Source of the DNA: Syngnathus acus
Taxonomy: Eukaryota; Chordata; Actinopteri; Syngnathiformes; Syngnathidae
Length of the DNA stretch: 64,000 nt
NCBI RefSeq assembly: GCF_901709675.1
Contig: NC_051088.1
Span: 21,490,693 to 21,554,692 of the forward strand
Direction of reading: 5' to 3'
In this document: positions 34,170 to 46,240 of the stretch, one piece after another
How the letters are laid out: each line of letters opens with the position of its first letter
How positions within the stretch are numbered: position 1 is the first letter of the stretch
Translations under genes and position numbers: made by a program
The notes under the pieces: model-generated
Database searches by the model: none
What the model was told of the DNA's origin: nothing
Seen by the model: the letters and a program-made list of their open reading frames with translations, nothing else

Positions 34170-34510
34170 GGCTGTGTTGTTAAAACGTTCTCACGCCCAC
34201 ATTTTTTCTTTTAGCTCTTAGTGAAATGCTCTCATCAGAATGAGAAAATCTCTCTGATGAAAATTATTACCACACTTTTGGACATATTTACTGAAATTCC
34301 CATACACAGTCACGCACTCACACAACTGAAACTCTCATACTCACTTTTCAAGCACAAATGAAATTTGTCTTCCAGTTTATTATAAGGGCAGTATGTGTGA
34401 GAGCATTTCAATACTATGTGTGTAACAATTCACTGTTGAGTATGTTTGAGTGGTCTGAATGAAAGCAATTGTTTTTATGAGCACATTCCAGCATCATATG
34501 TGAGAGGTAA
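34170..34510. repeat. possible old transposon remnant
   Basis: The texture is repetitive, with recurring TGAAA, TGTGAGAG and CTCATCAGA phrases and a TCATCAGAATGAGA...CTCTGATGA inverted pair near 34232-34260. Ends and target duplications are unclear, and no second copy is in the window. Confidence 0.3.
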
Positions 34511-35214
34511 CCATGAATTATGTCGCTGATGGGCCCTCATAGTAACATCCGGACGGCCCAAGTTTGCCTTGTTGTGAGAGGCTGTCGGTGGCAGGTGCAG
34601 TGTGTGTGTGTGTGCCAGTGTGTGAAAGCCCCCCCGGCCCCTCCTACTTTTAACCACTCAACACACATGCGCACACACCGGCTGTCCTTTCAAAGGGAGC
34701 ACTGAGTGTGTGCAGAAACAGCAGGTTGATGGGATAATGCCCATCATCTGTTGCACCGTGTCATTTGCGCACCGCCATAACCTGCTTTTGTAACCGCCGT
34801 ACACACACACACACCTTTTGGCAGCATGGATTTTGCAAGTGTGTTTACATGTAAGTCTGAACAGACACAGAATCAGATGGGCGTCCCATGTGTGTGTGTG
34901 TGTCCGTGTGTGTGTATGTACATGTGTCAAGGTGGCGTGACATCACCCTGTTGTGCAGCTCACAATAATCATTTGAATAAATTCCCTCTTGTGATGCGAA
35001 TGACCTAATCCAGATTTGCTGCTCATTATTTCCATTCTGCCACAAACATATAACAGATATAATCTCGATAATTCTTAATCTCAATAATTCCGCTGAAAAT
35101 GCTGACAAGGCGGTGTCTGTCTCAACAGCCAAAATTTGCTTGACATTTTTTCTATACATTTGTAAGCTTGACATTTTTTCTTTTTCAAACATGGCAGTGA
35201 GGCAAATATGAGTG
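34511..35214. other. unique sequence with short GT/CA runs, no gene seen
   Basis: GT runs near 34599-34614, 34890-34902 and 34906-34920, and a CA run at 34801-34814. No exon was supported. Confidence 0.4.
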
Positions 35215-35320
35215 AGAATGTCGGTTACTAATCGCGGCCTTTTAATTAATTGTGTAGCATGAGACAGGCTGGATTAGTGCGCGGACAGGTGGGCAGATTT
35301 AAACCGTCCCACTCGGACAC
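35215..35320. promoter_or_regulatory. candidate CNE
   Basis: GTTACTAATCGCGGCC, CCTTTTAATTAATTGTGTAGC and GGCTGGATTAGTGCGCGG are clustered in unique sequence. Confidence 0.38.
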
Positions 35321-35814
35321 ATGTTGGGACTAAAAGCGAGCCATCATCCCGAACAAAGAGGCTTTTTTTTTTTTCATGGATACACTCCAAATGTGTTTGT
35401 GTGTGTGTGTGTGTGTGCATGCCTGTGTTCAAAGTATAATCTTCCAATCATTCAGCAGATATTATTTCTTCTTGTTCCTTGGTCGAAACCATCTACTGTG
35501 TTTGTTTTCTTTCAACGGAGTCTTTTTGTACATCACCTCTCTAAATATCATCATTAAATGTTGCTGCAAAGTCCCTCCAACATGAGTCATTGTTGTCATG
35601 CCACCTTCACACATCACGTGACACACTAACTGGCACATAAAAATAGACAGATGTAGAAAAATACTGTGTTACCTTCACTCACAAATAGAAATCAAATTTG
35701 TAACTCTCTTTACTTATGCTGATGTTTTTGACATTTTTATGCTTTTTTTTAATGTACCATTAAGGGACAGCTCAACCATTTGATGGAAACTTCAATAGAA
35801 AAACTATTAAATTA
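35321..35814. other. unique sequence, no gene seen
   Basis: Poly-T (35364-35374) and a short GT run (35397-35418). Nothing else. Confidence 0.4.
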
Positions 35815-35945
35815 TATTTATTATAATTTAAGGGAACATTAATATTACAAATAATAAATATAATATAATATAATAATAATATAATAATTATTATTATATA
35901 ACATAATATAATATAATATATAATATATAATATAATATACATTTA
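35815..35945. repeat. AT-only low-complexity tract (TATAA/TAATA)
   Basis: Almost only A and T, with repeated ATAATATAAT units and self-complementary patches. Confidence 0.9.
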
Positions 35946-36719
35946 TTTTAGTATTGGATGACATCTATTAGTTATTTATTTTTTTGCAAATTTGTCATTT
36001 GGAATCCAAAAATGTTACTTTAAACGATACCTGTGCAGAGGTTATACAGTGGTAACAATTTGATCCTGGTTTTTATTTCCATCATTCCCAGTCACATCTT
36101 ATGATGCTTTTCTTTAACTTTTTGACCAAACTCCATCAAATGTGCTTAGTAGCGAGTAGATCCCAGCTAAATGATGTTTGTTTTGCAGTCTTGTCACGCA
36201 CGTATGGACAGGTCTGTCGGTGCGGAATGAAACTGGGCATCAGTTGCATTTGGACTTGGAAAAAAATAAAAATGCATGGAGTGTAAAACGCACACATTGT
36301 TTGGGTCTCATTACGCGCAGCCTCCAGTGGCACAGCAACATTTTGTCCTTCATGCCTGTGGCGCGCCATACAGGCTGTTAGTGGCCCCCGACGCTTTCAC
36401 AGCACATCTTGGGTTTGATCTCCCGTTGGAGGTTTAATGGTGTTGTGTAGCTGAGCAGATCAACACCACACACAAGGTAAACTGTCGGCCATGTGGATAC
36501 CTCACTCAATTTCAGCCACACACAAACATCTTCTTGCAACTTTATAGAATCAAGCACAAACAAGATACAAACTGACCAAAATAATCACAAAAATACATTT
36601 CTTATGACGTACCAACACTGGAATCAAAACTTCTGCGAATCCGATTTCATCACTTACCTTTGTGAGCATAGGACAAAATAAAAAAAGTGGGAGGAGCCTC
36701 AACTTTCCGGCTGTGTCTT
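35946..36719. other. unique sequence, no gene seen
   Basis: Short frames without motifs on both strands. No splice pair was supported. Confidence 0.4.
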
Positions 36720-36955
36720 TCCAGAGCCGTCTGTCAATAGGTGCAGCCGGTGTCAGTAGTCCTTCCCATCAAACGGGGCCTGACAAAGAAGCGGCGGCGC
36801 ATGGGAAAGGGGCAGCAAGGTGAAACTAATGCCATGGATGTTTGATTCATCAGGGCCTCATTGTTGGCGGCCACAGCTGATTGTGAAGGTGCAGTCAAGC
36901 AAAAGGGCTGCGGAGTAATCAGTCGGATTTATGGTGCCGAGGGCCTCGGAGCTCG
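36720..36955. promoter_or_regulatory. candidate CNE
   Basis: GGTGAAACTAATGCCATGG, TTTGATTCATCAGGGCC, GCCTCATTGTTGGCGGCC, CACAGCTGATTGTGAAGG and GGAGTAATCAGTCGG in continuous unique sequence. SOX-like ATTGTT and E-box CAGCTG are visible. Confidence 0.42.
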
Positions 36956-36966
36956 GGAGGAGGAGG

Positions 36967-37369
36967 AAAAAAAAAAAAAAAAAAAGAACTGGATGGAAGC
37001 CGTGTACGCCGCGGCGAGAACACGTTTTCGAGTCATGTTCCGACGCTTGTTCTTGTGCATAATGTATGTTGGAGCGCTGTCAGTCGTACAGGTGAACAAG
37101 CGCTAACACCAACTAGAACCAGCCGGTCCGTCAACAAAATCAATCTCATCAGTAAAGTCAAACTATTCTAAAAAATCGGAACCACCTGCAAGGAAAAAGT
37201 TCATAAAATGGAGCGGAACTCTAGGAAGAGAAGAAAAACACGACACGTAAACAAGAAGCGGATTGCAAGTCATCGCCGTCCGGCCTCATCGTCATATTTT
37301 CCTCCCTTTCTACTATTCTAATTCTCCATCATGTCGGACCTCCCCTCCCCCCTTCAGTGCACCTTCCTG
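36967..37369. other. poly-A then unique sequence
   Basis: A 19-nt poly-A at about 36967-36985 is followed by plain sequence. No exon is seen. Confidence 0.4.
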
Positions 37370-37570
37370 ATTGGTGGCGGTGGGAAGACAGATGTAGGGC
37401 GAGCAGCCACTAAGCCGTTGTACTCTTAAGCCTAATGTGGAAGTTTTATATGCAGAGAGGTGAAGCGGGGAGGAGGCGCTTGCCACTGATTATGATAATT
37501 CCTGCTTTTAATACAGCTGTCCCTCCAGCTTAAGGTAAACCAAATGTTGCCATGGGAGATTAGTGTACCT
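37370..37570. promoter_or_regulatory. candidate CNE
   Basis: CTTAAGCCTAATGTGG, CTGATTATGATAATTCCTGC, TTTTAATACAGCTGTCC and AGCTTAAGGTAAACC form a motif-dense unique block. Confidence 0.42.
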
Positions 37571-38270
37571 TGCTTGGCTATTAGTCAATCCCTGCTTCCC
37601 CCACGTCAACTCAGCCCCTCACGTCAGAAATGCCACTAAAGCCGCTCACGCTGGCGTTGATTCCAGAAGCGGAGAGGCAGGAAGCAGAATGGGGAAAAAA
37701 AAAAAAAAATGTTGCAACTTGATCAGCCGCTGCACCTGTTGGTGGAAAATGATGCACAGCCGCAGATAAAGACATTTTGTCGTGACTTTTGGATTTTTTT
37801 GGCCTTGTGTGTGTGTCTGTGTGTGTCTACCTGCGCACTGGCCCATTTGTCAGTGAGCGTGAGTGGTTGAGTTTCTTTAATGCCTTCACACCCACAAGAG
37901 AAGCAAAACACAGTTTGACACACTTGGCATCATATGTCAAACAAGATGTCAGCCGCTCCCTCTGGAAGCGACTAAACAAACTCTCACAAACTTTCAGTGC
38001 TCAAATAGCCGAGCAGGAAGTCCAGGCGGTCGCCAGATCTCTAATTTGCCTTTGCTTACAAAGTAATGATGGTGCTGCTTATTCCAGACTCAGTGGCAAA
38101 TAAAGTGGCACTTTATTGCTTGGTACTCTGCAAACGCACACAGGCACACACACACACGCAGGAACAACATTCTTCAACATTGTGGCTTTGGGAAGGCATG
38201 ACTTTGTCCAGTGCACATAGCAAGGCTTGCATAATGTTCTTGTGGATGAAGCATATAGTATACCGTATTT
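37571..38270. other. unique sequence, no gene seen
   Basis: Poly-A at 37695-37709 and short GT and CA runs near 37806-37827 and 38143-38158. A 104-codon frame (37789-38103, +) is unsupported. Confidence 0.4.
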
Positions 38271-38272
38271 TC

Positions 38273-38550
38273 CGCACTATAAGGCGCACCTAAAAACCTC
38301 CAATATTCTCAGTGCGCCTTATAATCAGGTGCGCCTTATATATGGACCAATATTGAGCCACTACAGCAGGCGTGTCCAAAGTCCGGCCTGCGGGCCAAAT
38401 GTATATAGCTTATATATGGACAAAGTTTTAAAGTGGGCCATTCATTATAGGTGCGCTTTATAATCTGGTGCGCCTTATATATGGACAAAGTTCTAAAATG
38501 GGCCATTCATTGAAGGTGCGCCTTATAATCCGGTGCGCCGGAAAATACAG
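38273..38550. mobile_element. TA-flanked TIR element (non-autonomous)
   Basis: The left end CCGTATTTTCCGCACTATAA and right end GGAAAATACAG are inverted, with TA outside each end. The interior repeats GGTGCGCCTTATA four times. A piece resembling hAT-like ends (CAGGCGTGTCCAAAG, about 38367-38402) sits inside, probably nested. A related element lies at 59710-60158. TA duplication suggests a Tc1/mariner-type transposase, by inference. Confidence 0.75.
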
Positions 38551-38552
38551 TA

Positions 38553-40183
38553 GTAAAAAAAAAAAAAAAAAGACTGGTCTGACATGAAACTCACTTGCCC
38601 TCATCATTCAAACTGTCAAAGGTAGGAGTGAGGCGATTCCCTACTCGCCTCACACAACCCTTGTTATAAGCTGTGCTAAATCCAAAAAGTTAATCCATCT
38701 TTGAGCTTATCTTTACACATCCGTTGATGGGGAGGATTTGCTCATACGGTCAAATCTTCATTTAAATTTGCCGATTGGGCGTCAAAAAACATTCACCTGT
38801 AAAAAGTGCAGTTTTGCACGTCATGTTTTGCAGCGGGCAGTGTTGATGAACTCAGCAAAATGTTGTTTTGGCAGCAAGGCCTGAACGTTCAGCACGGGGA
38901 TAAATGGCATTTGGACTCTGCGGGACACACCGGGAAGAGTGAAAAAGATGAGCAGAAGCGCTCGCCAGTGCAAGGCTGCAACTTCTCAAGAGGACTTTGA
39001 CTGCAACAAGCGTGACCGTCGTGACACGGCCCTCGTCTGTTTTGACATCGGTGACAAGCACAGGCAATGAACTTCAACCTGAGATGCCGCCACCAGGAAG
39101 CGGCCTAATCGCGGTGAGGAAGCGATAAGGCTTGCTCTGTTGCAGGAAGTGACCACTCAGCTAAAACATGCAAACCTGCCAAGATTCAATCAGCTAAGAC
39201 CTCAGAAGAATTCCAAATGGACTTGTACGAGTTTACTTTCAAGAATCTACCTGGCTGAATGAAACACTTTTGCTAGCTTGTCGGCAAATTTTTTTTTCTG
39301 CAAAATAACTTCTTTCAGCATCTGATGAACAATAAAATATGTTTGTTGTATATTGTCCTGGTCCAAGGTCTGTTGGCTGACGAGCGCTGTACTCGAGTGT
39401 ATGGTCATCCTTCAACTTTTGAATTTCAGCCCGTTCGGTATTAACATTTCTACGGACCCCAGGAAGCCACGCCTACATTCTTCCCATCCTTCCTGCTGGA
39501 ACAGCAACTCGGCAAAAGTCACCTGGTCCCGAAACGCTCGCTGAGCTCATGTGAATCAGTGACAAGCCGCTGAGAAAAGGCAGTTCTGGCTGCGAGCTCT
39601 GGGGTGTGTCCGCTCTGGACCGGCTGCGCGCAGATGACAAGGGCAGGCGAGCACGGATCCGAAAGGAGGGAGGGCTGACGGTGGGTCGGGTCTTTGCTGT
39701 TCCCTGATTAGAGAAGCGGCTCTTTGGGGAAAGTTCTGCTCAACATGAAACTCTCACCTCTTCTTTTGACTGGTCACCGAGCAGAAACCTTTGCAGGTCC
39801 ATTAAAGGTGCCAGTACCTGTAGTTGACTCTGGTGATGTCATACATTGAGCTGCAGGTAGAGAATGGACAGGGGACCAAAGAATACGTTCTCAATCGGCG
39901 CTTCCCGGTTCCGTCTCCCAACAAGAATTTTATTGCTGTCAGCTTTGCAACATGAGTGCGCTCGCTGGGCGTATTCGCGAGCTTTGGTCATCACTGCCAA
40001 ATTGTGACGTCACATCCTTATGGTTTTCAAATTTACTTCAGCTCCAAATATTGGATTCAGTGTAATAACAGACATGACCTTTGACCTCACTGAATACAGA
40101 ATAGTAAATTATTACTGTAGATCACTAAAGCCGTTTACTTCACCACAGATTGTATGGTGGACTATTAACACTAAATAAAGCTG
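38553..40183. other. unique sequence, no gene seen
   Basis: It starts with a poly-A and contains short frames only. No splice-supported exon, promoter box or strong CNE texture is evident. Confidence 0.4.
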
Positions 40184-40245
40184 ATTTATATTATATTATA
40201 TTTTATTATACTATATTATTTTATATTATATTTTATATTATATTA
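40184..40245. repeat. TATTA/TATAT low-complexity tract
   Basis: TTATATTATAT units with small changes. Confidence 0.92.
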
Positions 40246-40595
40246 ATCTGTGCTCAGATCCCTGACAAATCTACTTACAATTAGTACGGTAACCAATTAT
40301 TTGTATTTTTTTTATTTCCCACCACTGCCTTCGACGCGTCATGAACGAGTCTTGACCTCACCACCAACGGGCGCTCCAGATCTCGTCACTCACCAGGGCC
40401 GAGTCATTCCACCACTGTCAATCAAATGAGACAAAAGCCAGTTGTTGCACGTCGGGACGTCGCTAAGAGCAACCAACAAACACCAAGATGAGACACTCGT
40501 GTTCACGGTGTCACCCGCCCACTCGAGCGGCTTGCAGTGAGGGCTCACTTTTTCGGCGGCGGCCTGAGCATCGCTAACCCGCCACTTTCTTTTCA
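40246..40595. other. unique sequence, no gene seen
   Basis: Part of a 155-codon - strand frame (40390-40857) that lacks motifs and splice context. Confidence 0.4.
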
Positions 40596-40765
40596 GCGCC
40601 ATAATGTTGACCCATATTCCCTGCTGGCGTGCAGTATTATATATCTGCAAGAGGTAATGTTTTTCAGAGCCATGACCAAATGTGTTTGGCTTGGCCCAGA
40701 TGGCTCGGTGAGATTTAACACAGGTTACATTGGGATGATAGCTGGTCCAAAATAAATTAATTCCA
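40596..40765. promoter_or_regulatory. candidate CNE
   Basis: GCCATAATGTTGACCC, GTGCAGTATTATATATCTGC, GAGGTAATGTTTTTCAG and CCAAAATAAATTAATTCC in unique sequence. It lies inside the 155-codon - strand frame, but the DNA texture fits a CNE better than an exon. Confidence 0.38.
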
Positions 40766-40989
40766 GCGGCTCCAAAAAAAAAAGGTGAACATAATGAATA
40801 TTTACACAAGGCTGAGCACATGTCAAACTTCACGGAGGCGGGACAGAGATCACTCACTATGGCGCCACACGAAGGTGAAGTAACCGCATTGTGATGATTT
40901 ATTTAAACAAGTCGAGCGTTCCGGCAGACAAGCGGCGAAACGCTGGTGATTAAAGCAGAAACGGAGGATGAATTGAAAACAAAGTGAAT
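40766..40989. other. unique sequence
   Basis: Nothing was supported. Confidence 0.4.
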
Positions 40990-41333
40990 GAGAATCCAGC
41001 CACCAAATGTAGCTCAGCCAAATTTCTCACAGCGACATTGGATTTGAAAAACGAATTTGTTGAAATAATGGCGACAATTTACCGTAAAGTGGATAGTATG
41101 GAATAAAAACATGGGTTTGTGTTAGCATAAAATGATACGGTATGCTACATGTTATGTCAGTATAGCGAGAATCCAGACACCAAATGCAGCTAAATTTCTC
41201 ACGGCAACATCGGATTTGAAAAAAAAATCTGTTGAAATAATGGCGACAATTTAACGTAAAGTGGAAAGTAGCTTTGTGTTAGCATAAAATGATACGGTAT
41301 GCTACACGTTATATGTCACTATAGCGAGAATGC
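40990..41333. repeat. 177-bp direct tandem duplication
   Basis: GAGAATCCAGCCACC at 40990 matches GAGAATCCAGACACC at 41167. Similarity runs through TTTCTCAC, GTTGAAATAATGGCGAC, CGTAAAGTGGA and GTGTTAGCATAAAATGATAC to a shared GCGAGAAT. Differences include a short deletion in copy 2. No terminal inverted repeat is visible, so simple duplication is likely. Confidence 0.92.
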
Positions 41334-41559
41334 AAACAAGATGAACCCAGCCGAGCCAGTTAGGTCATGTTCCGTTTGACACGCGGAACGTTCTGCGCGA
41401 CGTTGACGAGGGTTTTATTGTGATGTTGGAAAACTCTAAATTGGTGAGACGCCGACTTCCTTGTCCTCTTTGCCGAAGACGCTCATTTACCTCCTGACAC
41501 CGCGGCAGAACACTGCGCCTATTTTGTGTGTCTGTCTTAAGCCCCTCCCCCCTCCCTCA
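41334..41559. other. unique sequence
   Basis: Nothing was supported. Confidence 0.4.
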
Positions 41560-41760
41560 TAATTCACAGTGAGCCATTTGACACAATTAGGCGCACTTTT
41601 CCCACCGCATCGCATCCCGCTGGATGGCCCTCATTATCACGAGCGTTCGCCTTTTAGATAACTTATAATGAGGCCGAAAATGTTTCACGTTTTGCTTTTG
41701 CGCGACACCGATAGTTCAAAGAGATCCACTTCCAGCTAATTAGGAGCTCCAACACGACTC
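41560..41760. promoter_or_regulatory. candidate CNE
   Basis: CCATTTGACACAATTAGGC, CCCTCATTATCACGAGC, GATAACTTATAATGAGGCC and CCAGCTAATTAGGAGC in unique sequence. Confidence 0.4.
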
Positions 41761-42230
41761 TCGCACGCTTTTTCCCGCTTCTTACGACATATGGATGTAC
41801 GCGAGACAGGATCCCAGAGCCATTATGTCAAGGCGGTGACAAATATCCCTGAAGTGAGCGTCCCGCAGTAATGTTGGAGGAGATGTTGGAAGGCGGTGTG
41901 GGGAGATTTTCATTCCCCAGATGGAACTGACATCTGCACATGTCAAGCACCTGCTCTGCTCTACCACCTCGTCCTACCCGGTCGGCCTGCCGGCGGTCTG
42001 ACGTCTGAGCAGCGGCTCAATCCTGAATGTTCCCATGTAATCCGCCCGGGAGCTCGGATCCGTCGGCGCCGCTTCCAACACCTGTTTGGACGCGTATTGC
42101 GATCCCGCTCGGATTCTTTTGGAAGCTGCAGGAAATGGACGTTTTCCCACAGAGCGACGCTTTATTGATTTATGTGCTGAAAATAGAGCCTGAAAAACAA
42201 CAACAGGTTTTCTAAGAGCCCACTTATATA
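41761..42230. other. unique sequence, no gene seen
   Basis: Overlapping frames on both strands in a CpG-containing patch (42040-42120). No splice support. Confidence 0.4.
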
Positions 42231-42532
42231 CAGTAATCCCTTGTTTATCGCGGATAATTGGTTCCAAAAACCACCCACGATAAGTGAAATCCGCGAAGTA
42301 CGGTCACCAACAAGAAGTACAGGGCAGACTAACGAGTAAGTGGAAAAATGCTAATTCACGATCGTGCTAACACGCGAAAACGGACTTCTAAAGGAATGTC
42401 CTAAAGGTTAGACACGTTTCCTCAATTTAGAAGTTTGATTTTGACTTTTAAATGTTTTTTTAATCTGGGAAAAAAAATCCACGATGTAGTGAAGCCGCGA
42501 TAAACGAAACGCGAAGTAGCGAGGGATCACTG
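42231..42532. mobile_element. TA-flanked Tigger/pogo-like element
   Basis: The left end CAGTAATCCCTTGTTTATCG and right end GTAGCGAGGGATCACTG are inverted, with TA on both sides. The interior has paired phrases GATAAGTGAAATCCGCGAAG and GATAAACGAAACGCGAAGTA. No transposase frame. A shortened copy sits at 52522-52635. The Tigger/pogo label rests on the end sequence and the TA target. Confidence 0.78.
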
Positions 42533-43657
42533 TATTATGAACTTCATGGATGACCTTTGACCTTACTTGACCATCAACGTGGCTGCATTCTACGTGAAGC
42601 TGGTTAGAGGTCACCGGTGTGTGTGTGTGTGTGTGTATATGTGTGAGTTTTTGTGTGCATGCGTGTGTGTATATGTGGGTGTGTGTTTTTGTGTATGTGT
42701 GTGCACGTGTGTGTTTGCCAGTTCCCTCGCTTCAGTCAATTTAGCTGTCAGTGAGCAACACCTTGAGCAGAAGTTGACACATATGAGAGGTGTCAAATTT
42801 CGAGTCCAGGAAGAAAAGCCAAAGTGGTAAAGGTTCTGGAACTTGTTTACCTGTCAACCACCCGTTGCTAAAATCACTTTTTCTCACACATTCAGTGAAC
42901 CGAATTTGCTTCTCCATAAAGTTAAGACATGTTCCTCTCCAGACACCTGTCGGCTGAGTGTTGCACATGTCGATGACGACTGAAGTCATCGGTTTGCTCA
43001 GCGGCCCCGCCTCCTCCCGACGTGAGCCAATAGCGACTTCCTCCCGCCGGCACGCTACCTTGGCAGGAAGGTTAACGGCCGACAGGTGCTGCTTTATGTG
43101 CTGCTGCTGCCTCAGCTGCTTACCTTCGCCGCAAATGCATTGCGGCGGTCGTCACGCTGAGGTTTTACTCACACACAGATTTGGCTACCACCCAATACTT
43201 TGAATGATCTGTGTGTGTGTGCTGGTTTCATACGTCAACAATTGCATCCTGAGCTGCTGTTAAAAGTCCAAACCTTTTCCAATGAGTTCACAGCTCTCAT
43301 GAAACTCCTGTTTAGAATTTAAAGGCTGCAAATAAGTGGAAGTCATCTGGTTCCCATAATCCTCCTGTCAAAGCAGAAGCCGCCCGGTCCAGCAACATAC
43401 GCGGATGGACAGCACACGTGTTGTGATGGCTCACACACACACGCACACATTCACACACCGCACAAATGTCAACGTTCACTTTGCCGCACTTGAGATGTCA
43501 CCCAAATAGATAAAAGGTAAAAAAAAGAATACAAATTCACTTTTTAGTGGCCAAAAAATGTTCAGTGTTGCTTCCTGCATTAAGGTTTAAATTTGACCCA
43601 TTTTGAGATTAGACGGCAATAAAAATAGCTAAAATGTCATTTTTTTACTGTGATCCT
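42533..43657. other. unique sequence with GT tract, no gene seen
   Basis: An imperfect GT tract occupies about 42618-42715. CpG-containing DNA lies at 43000-43160. No exon was supported. Confidence 0.4.
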
Positions 43658-43712
43658 TGAATGAATGAATGAATGAATGAATGAATGAATGAATGAATGA
43701 ATGCATGAATGA
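43658..43712. repeat. (TGAA)n microsatellite
   Basis: About 13 TGAA units with one GCAT interruption. Confidence 0.97.
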
Positions 43713-44159
43713 ACAAACTTAATTATTTGATGCTAAAGAAGCTAACGATTTGACAATTATTTTCAAGATATTCTCAGCCCGAGTCAAAACTAACTCGCCA
43801 TGTAGGTGTGCAGGGAAAAGGGCAAAGGTCATCTTTCTCTCTATTGAAGAAAGATGGGTGGGCTCTTGTCACCATCTTGGCACGGCTGCACAATTACTCC
43901 AAAGGCGTCTGCGGCTGCTTTTGTCTTTCCAAAGCAGGTCAGTTAACCACCTGGCGAGGCTTCCAAAGTGGGAAAGCTTTGTTCCGAGCACGGCGAACCT
44001 TTTCCCTGTCGACTTCCCGGGGTAAGATAACGCACACGGTATACGGATAAGTATTCACCCCCCCCCCTTTTTTTTTTTTTTTTGTTGTTGTCCAACCCAT
44101 CGTCATTAGCGGGCTACATTGAGGAAGAGGGAGGAGGAGGAGGGAAAGAAACGTGAGGC
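43713..44159. other. unique sequence with C/T run
   Basis: A poly-C then poly-T run at 44059-44083. No exon was supported. Confidence 0.4.
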
Positions 44160-44325
44160 CCTTTACGGGACCTGAACCTTTTCAAATGAGAGCGCGCCTT
44201 TTGTTTTTGCAAGCCTGTCAAGAACGCTCACCTAATTAGAGCTGATATCTCTGGCCAGAGAGAAGCCGTTTGTTAATGGCTCTTTACTGAATGTTCTTAA
44301 TGAGTTTAGATGGCCATTGTGCCAC
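44160..44325. promoter_or_regulatory. strong candidate CNE
   Basis: CCTTTTCAAATGAGAGC, CACCTAATTAGAGCTGATATC, CCGTTTGTTAATGGC and GTTCTTAATGAGTTTAGATGG are closely spaced and non-repetitive. Confidence 0.45.
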
Positions 44326-44849
44326 ACAGAGCTCCTCTAAGACAAGTGCGCACGCACGCACACACAAAAAAAAAGGGGGAATGAGGGCCAAGAGTCTACA
44401 TGAGGAAGGTGTAGCAAGAGCTGTGAAAATGGCGGCAAGGCGGGTCATTAAGGCGGGTGCAATTTTGCGTGGTTATATTCAACTCTTGATGGACATTTGA
44501 AGAGACAAAAGCACCTTGATCAAGTCACGACAATTTTCTTGTGCAAACTCCTCGATACTGCCTCGGCTCCAACTCCCCCCCCCCCTATTCTCTTTCTTCT
44601 GCGTCTTTGTATTTTCATTTTATTTATTTATTTAGCGTTTGTTCATGTCTCAAGGCTGCAGCCTCCTCCTTTCTTGCCAGTTGCGCGGAGAGGGAACGAG
44701 CTTGTTAGCTGCCATGGATGCTTTGACTGCAAGACACTTTGGCCACTTGCCTATGGAAAGAGAGTCAAACCGCAACCTGGTTTAATTGTCACATGGGCAG
44801 TCCTGGGAGAGGTCTTTTCCGAGGTCCGGGCCTAATAAATATCAAAAGC
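44326..44849. other. unique sequence, no gene seen
   Basis: It holds AAAATGGCGGC (YY1-like, near 44426), a C-run (44576-44585) and a TTTA run (44618-44634). A 112-codon frame (44497-44835, +) has no motif. Confidence 0.4.
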
Positions 44850-45080
44850 TCCTCTCATCTCATGCTCCTTCCCTCCTCGTCTTGCTCACCAGCCAGGGAA
44901 AAAATTATCTCGGTCTTTCTCTTCTTGCCTCACAATCTCTAGTTATTTTTCTGTACTTTTCCCAGAAGTTTTCATCAAAGCCGAGCACTGTCTGAGGCCT
45001 CGCGCAAGACCATCCATGCAATTTATAGATTTGATGTTTATAGAGGCTTGCTGTTTCTCGCTTGATTTAATGAGAGTCTA
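44850..45080. promoter_or_regulatory. candidate CNE
   Basis: CTGAGGCCTCGCGCAAG, CATGCAATTTATAGATTTGATG and TTGATTTAATGAGAGTC form a unique AT-rich block after a C/T-rich stretch. Confidence 0.4.
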
Positions 45081-45848
45081 AAGCTTGAGCAAAATACACA
45101 GCAGCACATGAAGGAACATCTGCACGCCTGAACGGCAAACAAGCTGCTTCGCCGCTCGGGAAGAAAGGCGGACGGGGGGGAAGTCCGACTCTGTGCGACT
45201 CGCCGCCGCGGAGAATCCGTTCCGAGTCGTACGCACGAGGTGTCGACAGTGGGCTCATTGAGAGGAAAGGCTAGAAAACATCCGCGTAAGGGAACGTTCC
45301 ATTCAATTAAAGGTCACAGAAAGCACTTTTGTTGGAATCCATCAGAAACACAAATGATGAAGGTAAACACGTCGAGGTGAGTTATGACGGTTTATAATTC
45401 GTATATCAGCAATGGCTGGTATCGACCGTGACATTGGTGACATCAAAGATTCAACGTTTGGGCCGTAAAATGCGCTTTGGGCATCGTCGCTGTAGACATG
45501 AGACACGGTGGCTCGGATTCACGGGGTTTGGAAATCCCAGCGTCACATGAGAACTCGTTGATCTGGAGACTCATGAAGTGAGACCGAGAGCAGTTTTCCA
45601 GTAAATGAATTAAGGTCGGCAAAATATTCGACACATCTCGGTATGAGTCAGTAGAATTTTACAAACGATGGTGGCAATAGTAACTGAGTAGCTGCCAATT
45701 AAAAGTGGAAATTATCATCATTTTACAAGTGGGGATTTTTTAATAGGATAGCATGATATGGTCATGGTCAGTCAGTGCTTTAAGTGGCGAGAAAAAAAAA
45801 AGTGGTGGTACTTCCTTTACCTCCAGTACACTCGAGCAGATCATTAAG
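45081..45848. other. unique sequence, no gene seen
   Basis: No splice-supported exon. A short poly-A at 45792-45801. Confidence 0.4.
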
Positions 45849-45940
45849 TTAATAAATAAATAAACAAATAAATTAAATTCATTAAATAAACAAACAAACA
45901 AATAAAATAAATAAATAAATGAATAAACGAATAAAAAAAT
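45849..45940. repeat. (AAAT)n/(AAAC)n degenerate tract
   Basis: AATA and AACA tetranucleotide units with interruptions. Confidence 0.92.
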
Positions 45941-45959
45941 ATGTGCATGCTTTTTTTAT

Positions 45960-46240
45960 TGTATGATTTGTTTAAGTTAAAAAATACTCATTTCAACACT
46001 GTTATAGATATGAGCCTAGTACTATTTTCTTATTTTTCAAAATTTTGTCAAGTAAAACTTTCTTGTTCAGTTGGCAGATAATTTTCTTTTCTATTATTGT
46101 TTTTTTCATTTTGTTCATTTTTATTTTGTTTTATCTTCTCAAGTAAAACCTTGTTCTATTGGCAGATATTTTAGCTTATTAAGCATTATTTTCATATATT
46201 ATTTTTGTCATTTTTATTTTTTGCAGTGTACCAAGGCTTT
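45960..46240. repeat. probable transposon remnant with internal duplication
   Basis: TCAAGTAAAACTTTCTTGTTC then TTGGCAGATAATTTTC at about 46049-46085 recurs as CTCAAGTAAAACCTTGTTC then TTGGCAGATATTTTAGC at about 46138-46175. GCAGTGTACC closes the block. The pattern resembles dispersed fish DNA-transposon fragments, but I cannot fix its ends. Confidence 0.4.

Noticed and set aside
40390-40857. 155-codon open frame on the minus strand
   Set aside because: Irregular composition with many Cys and Trp and no recognised domain. The DNA texture at 40596-40765 looks like a CNE instead.
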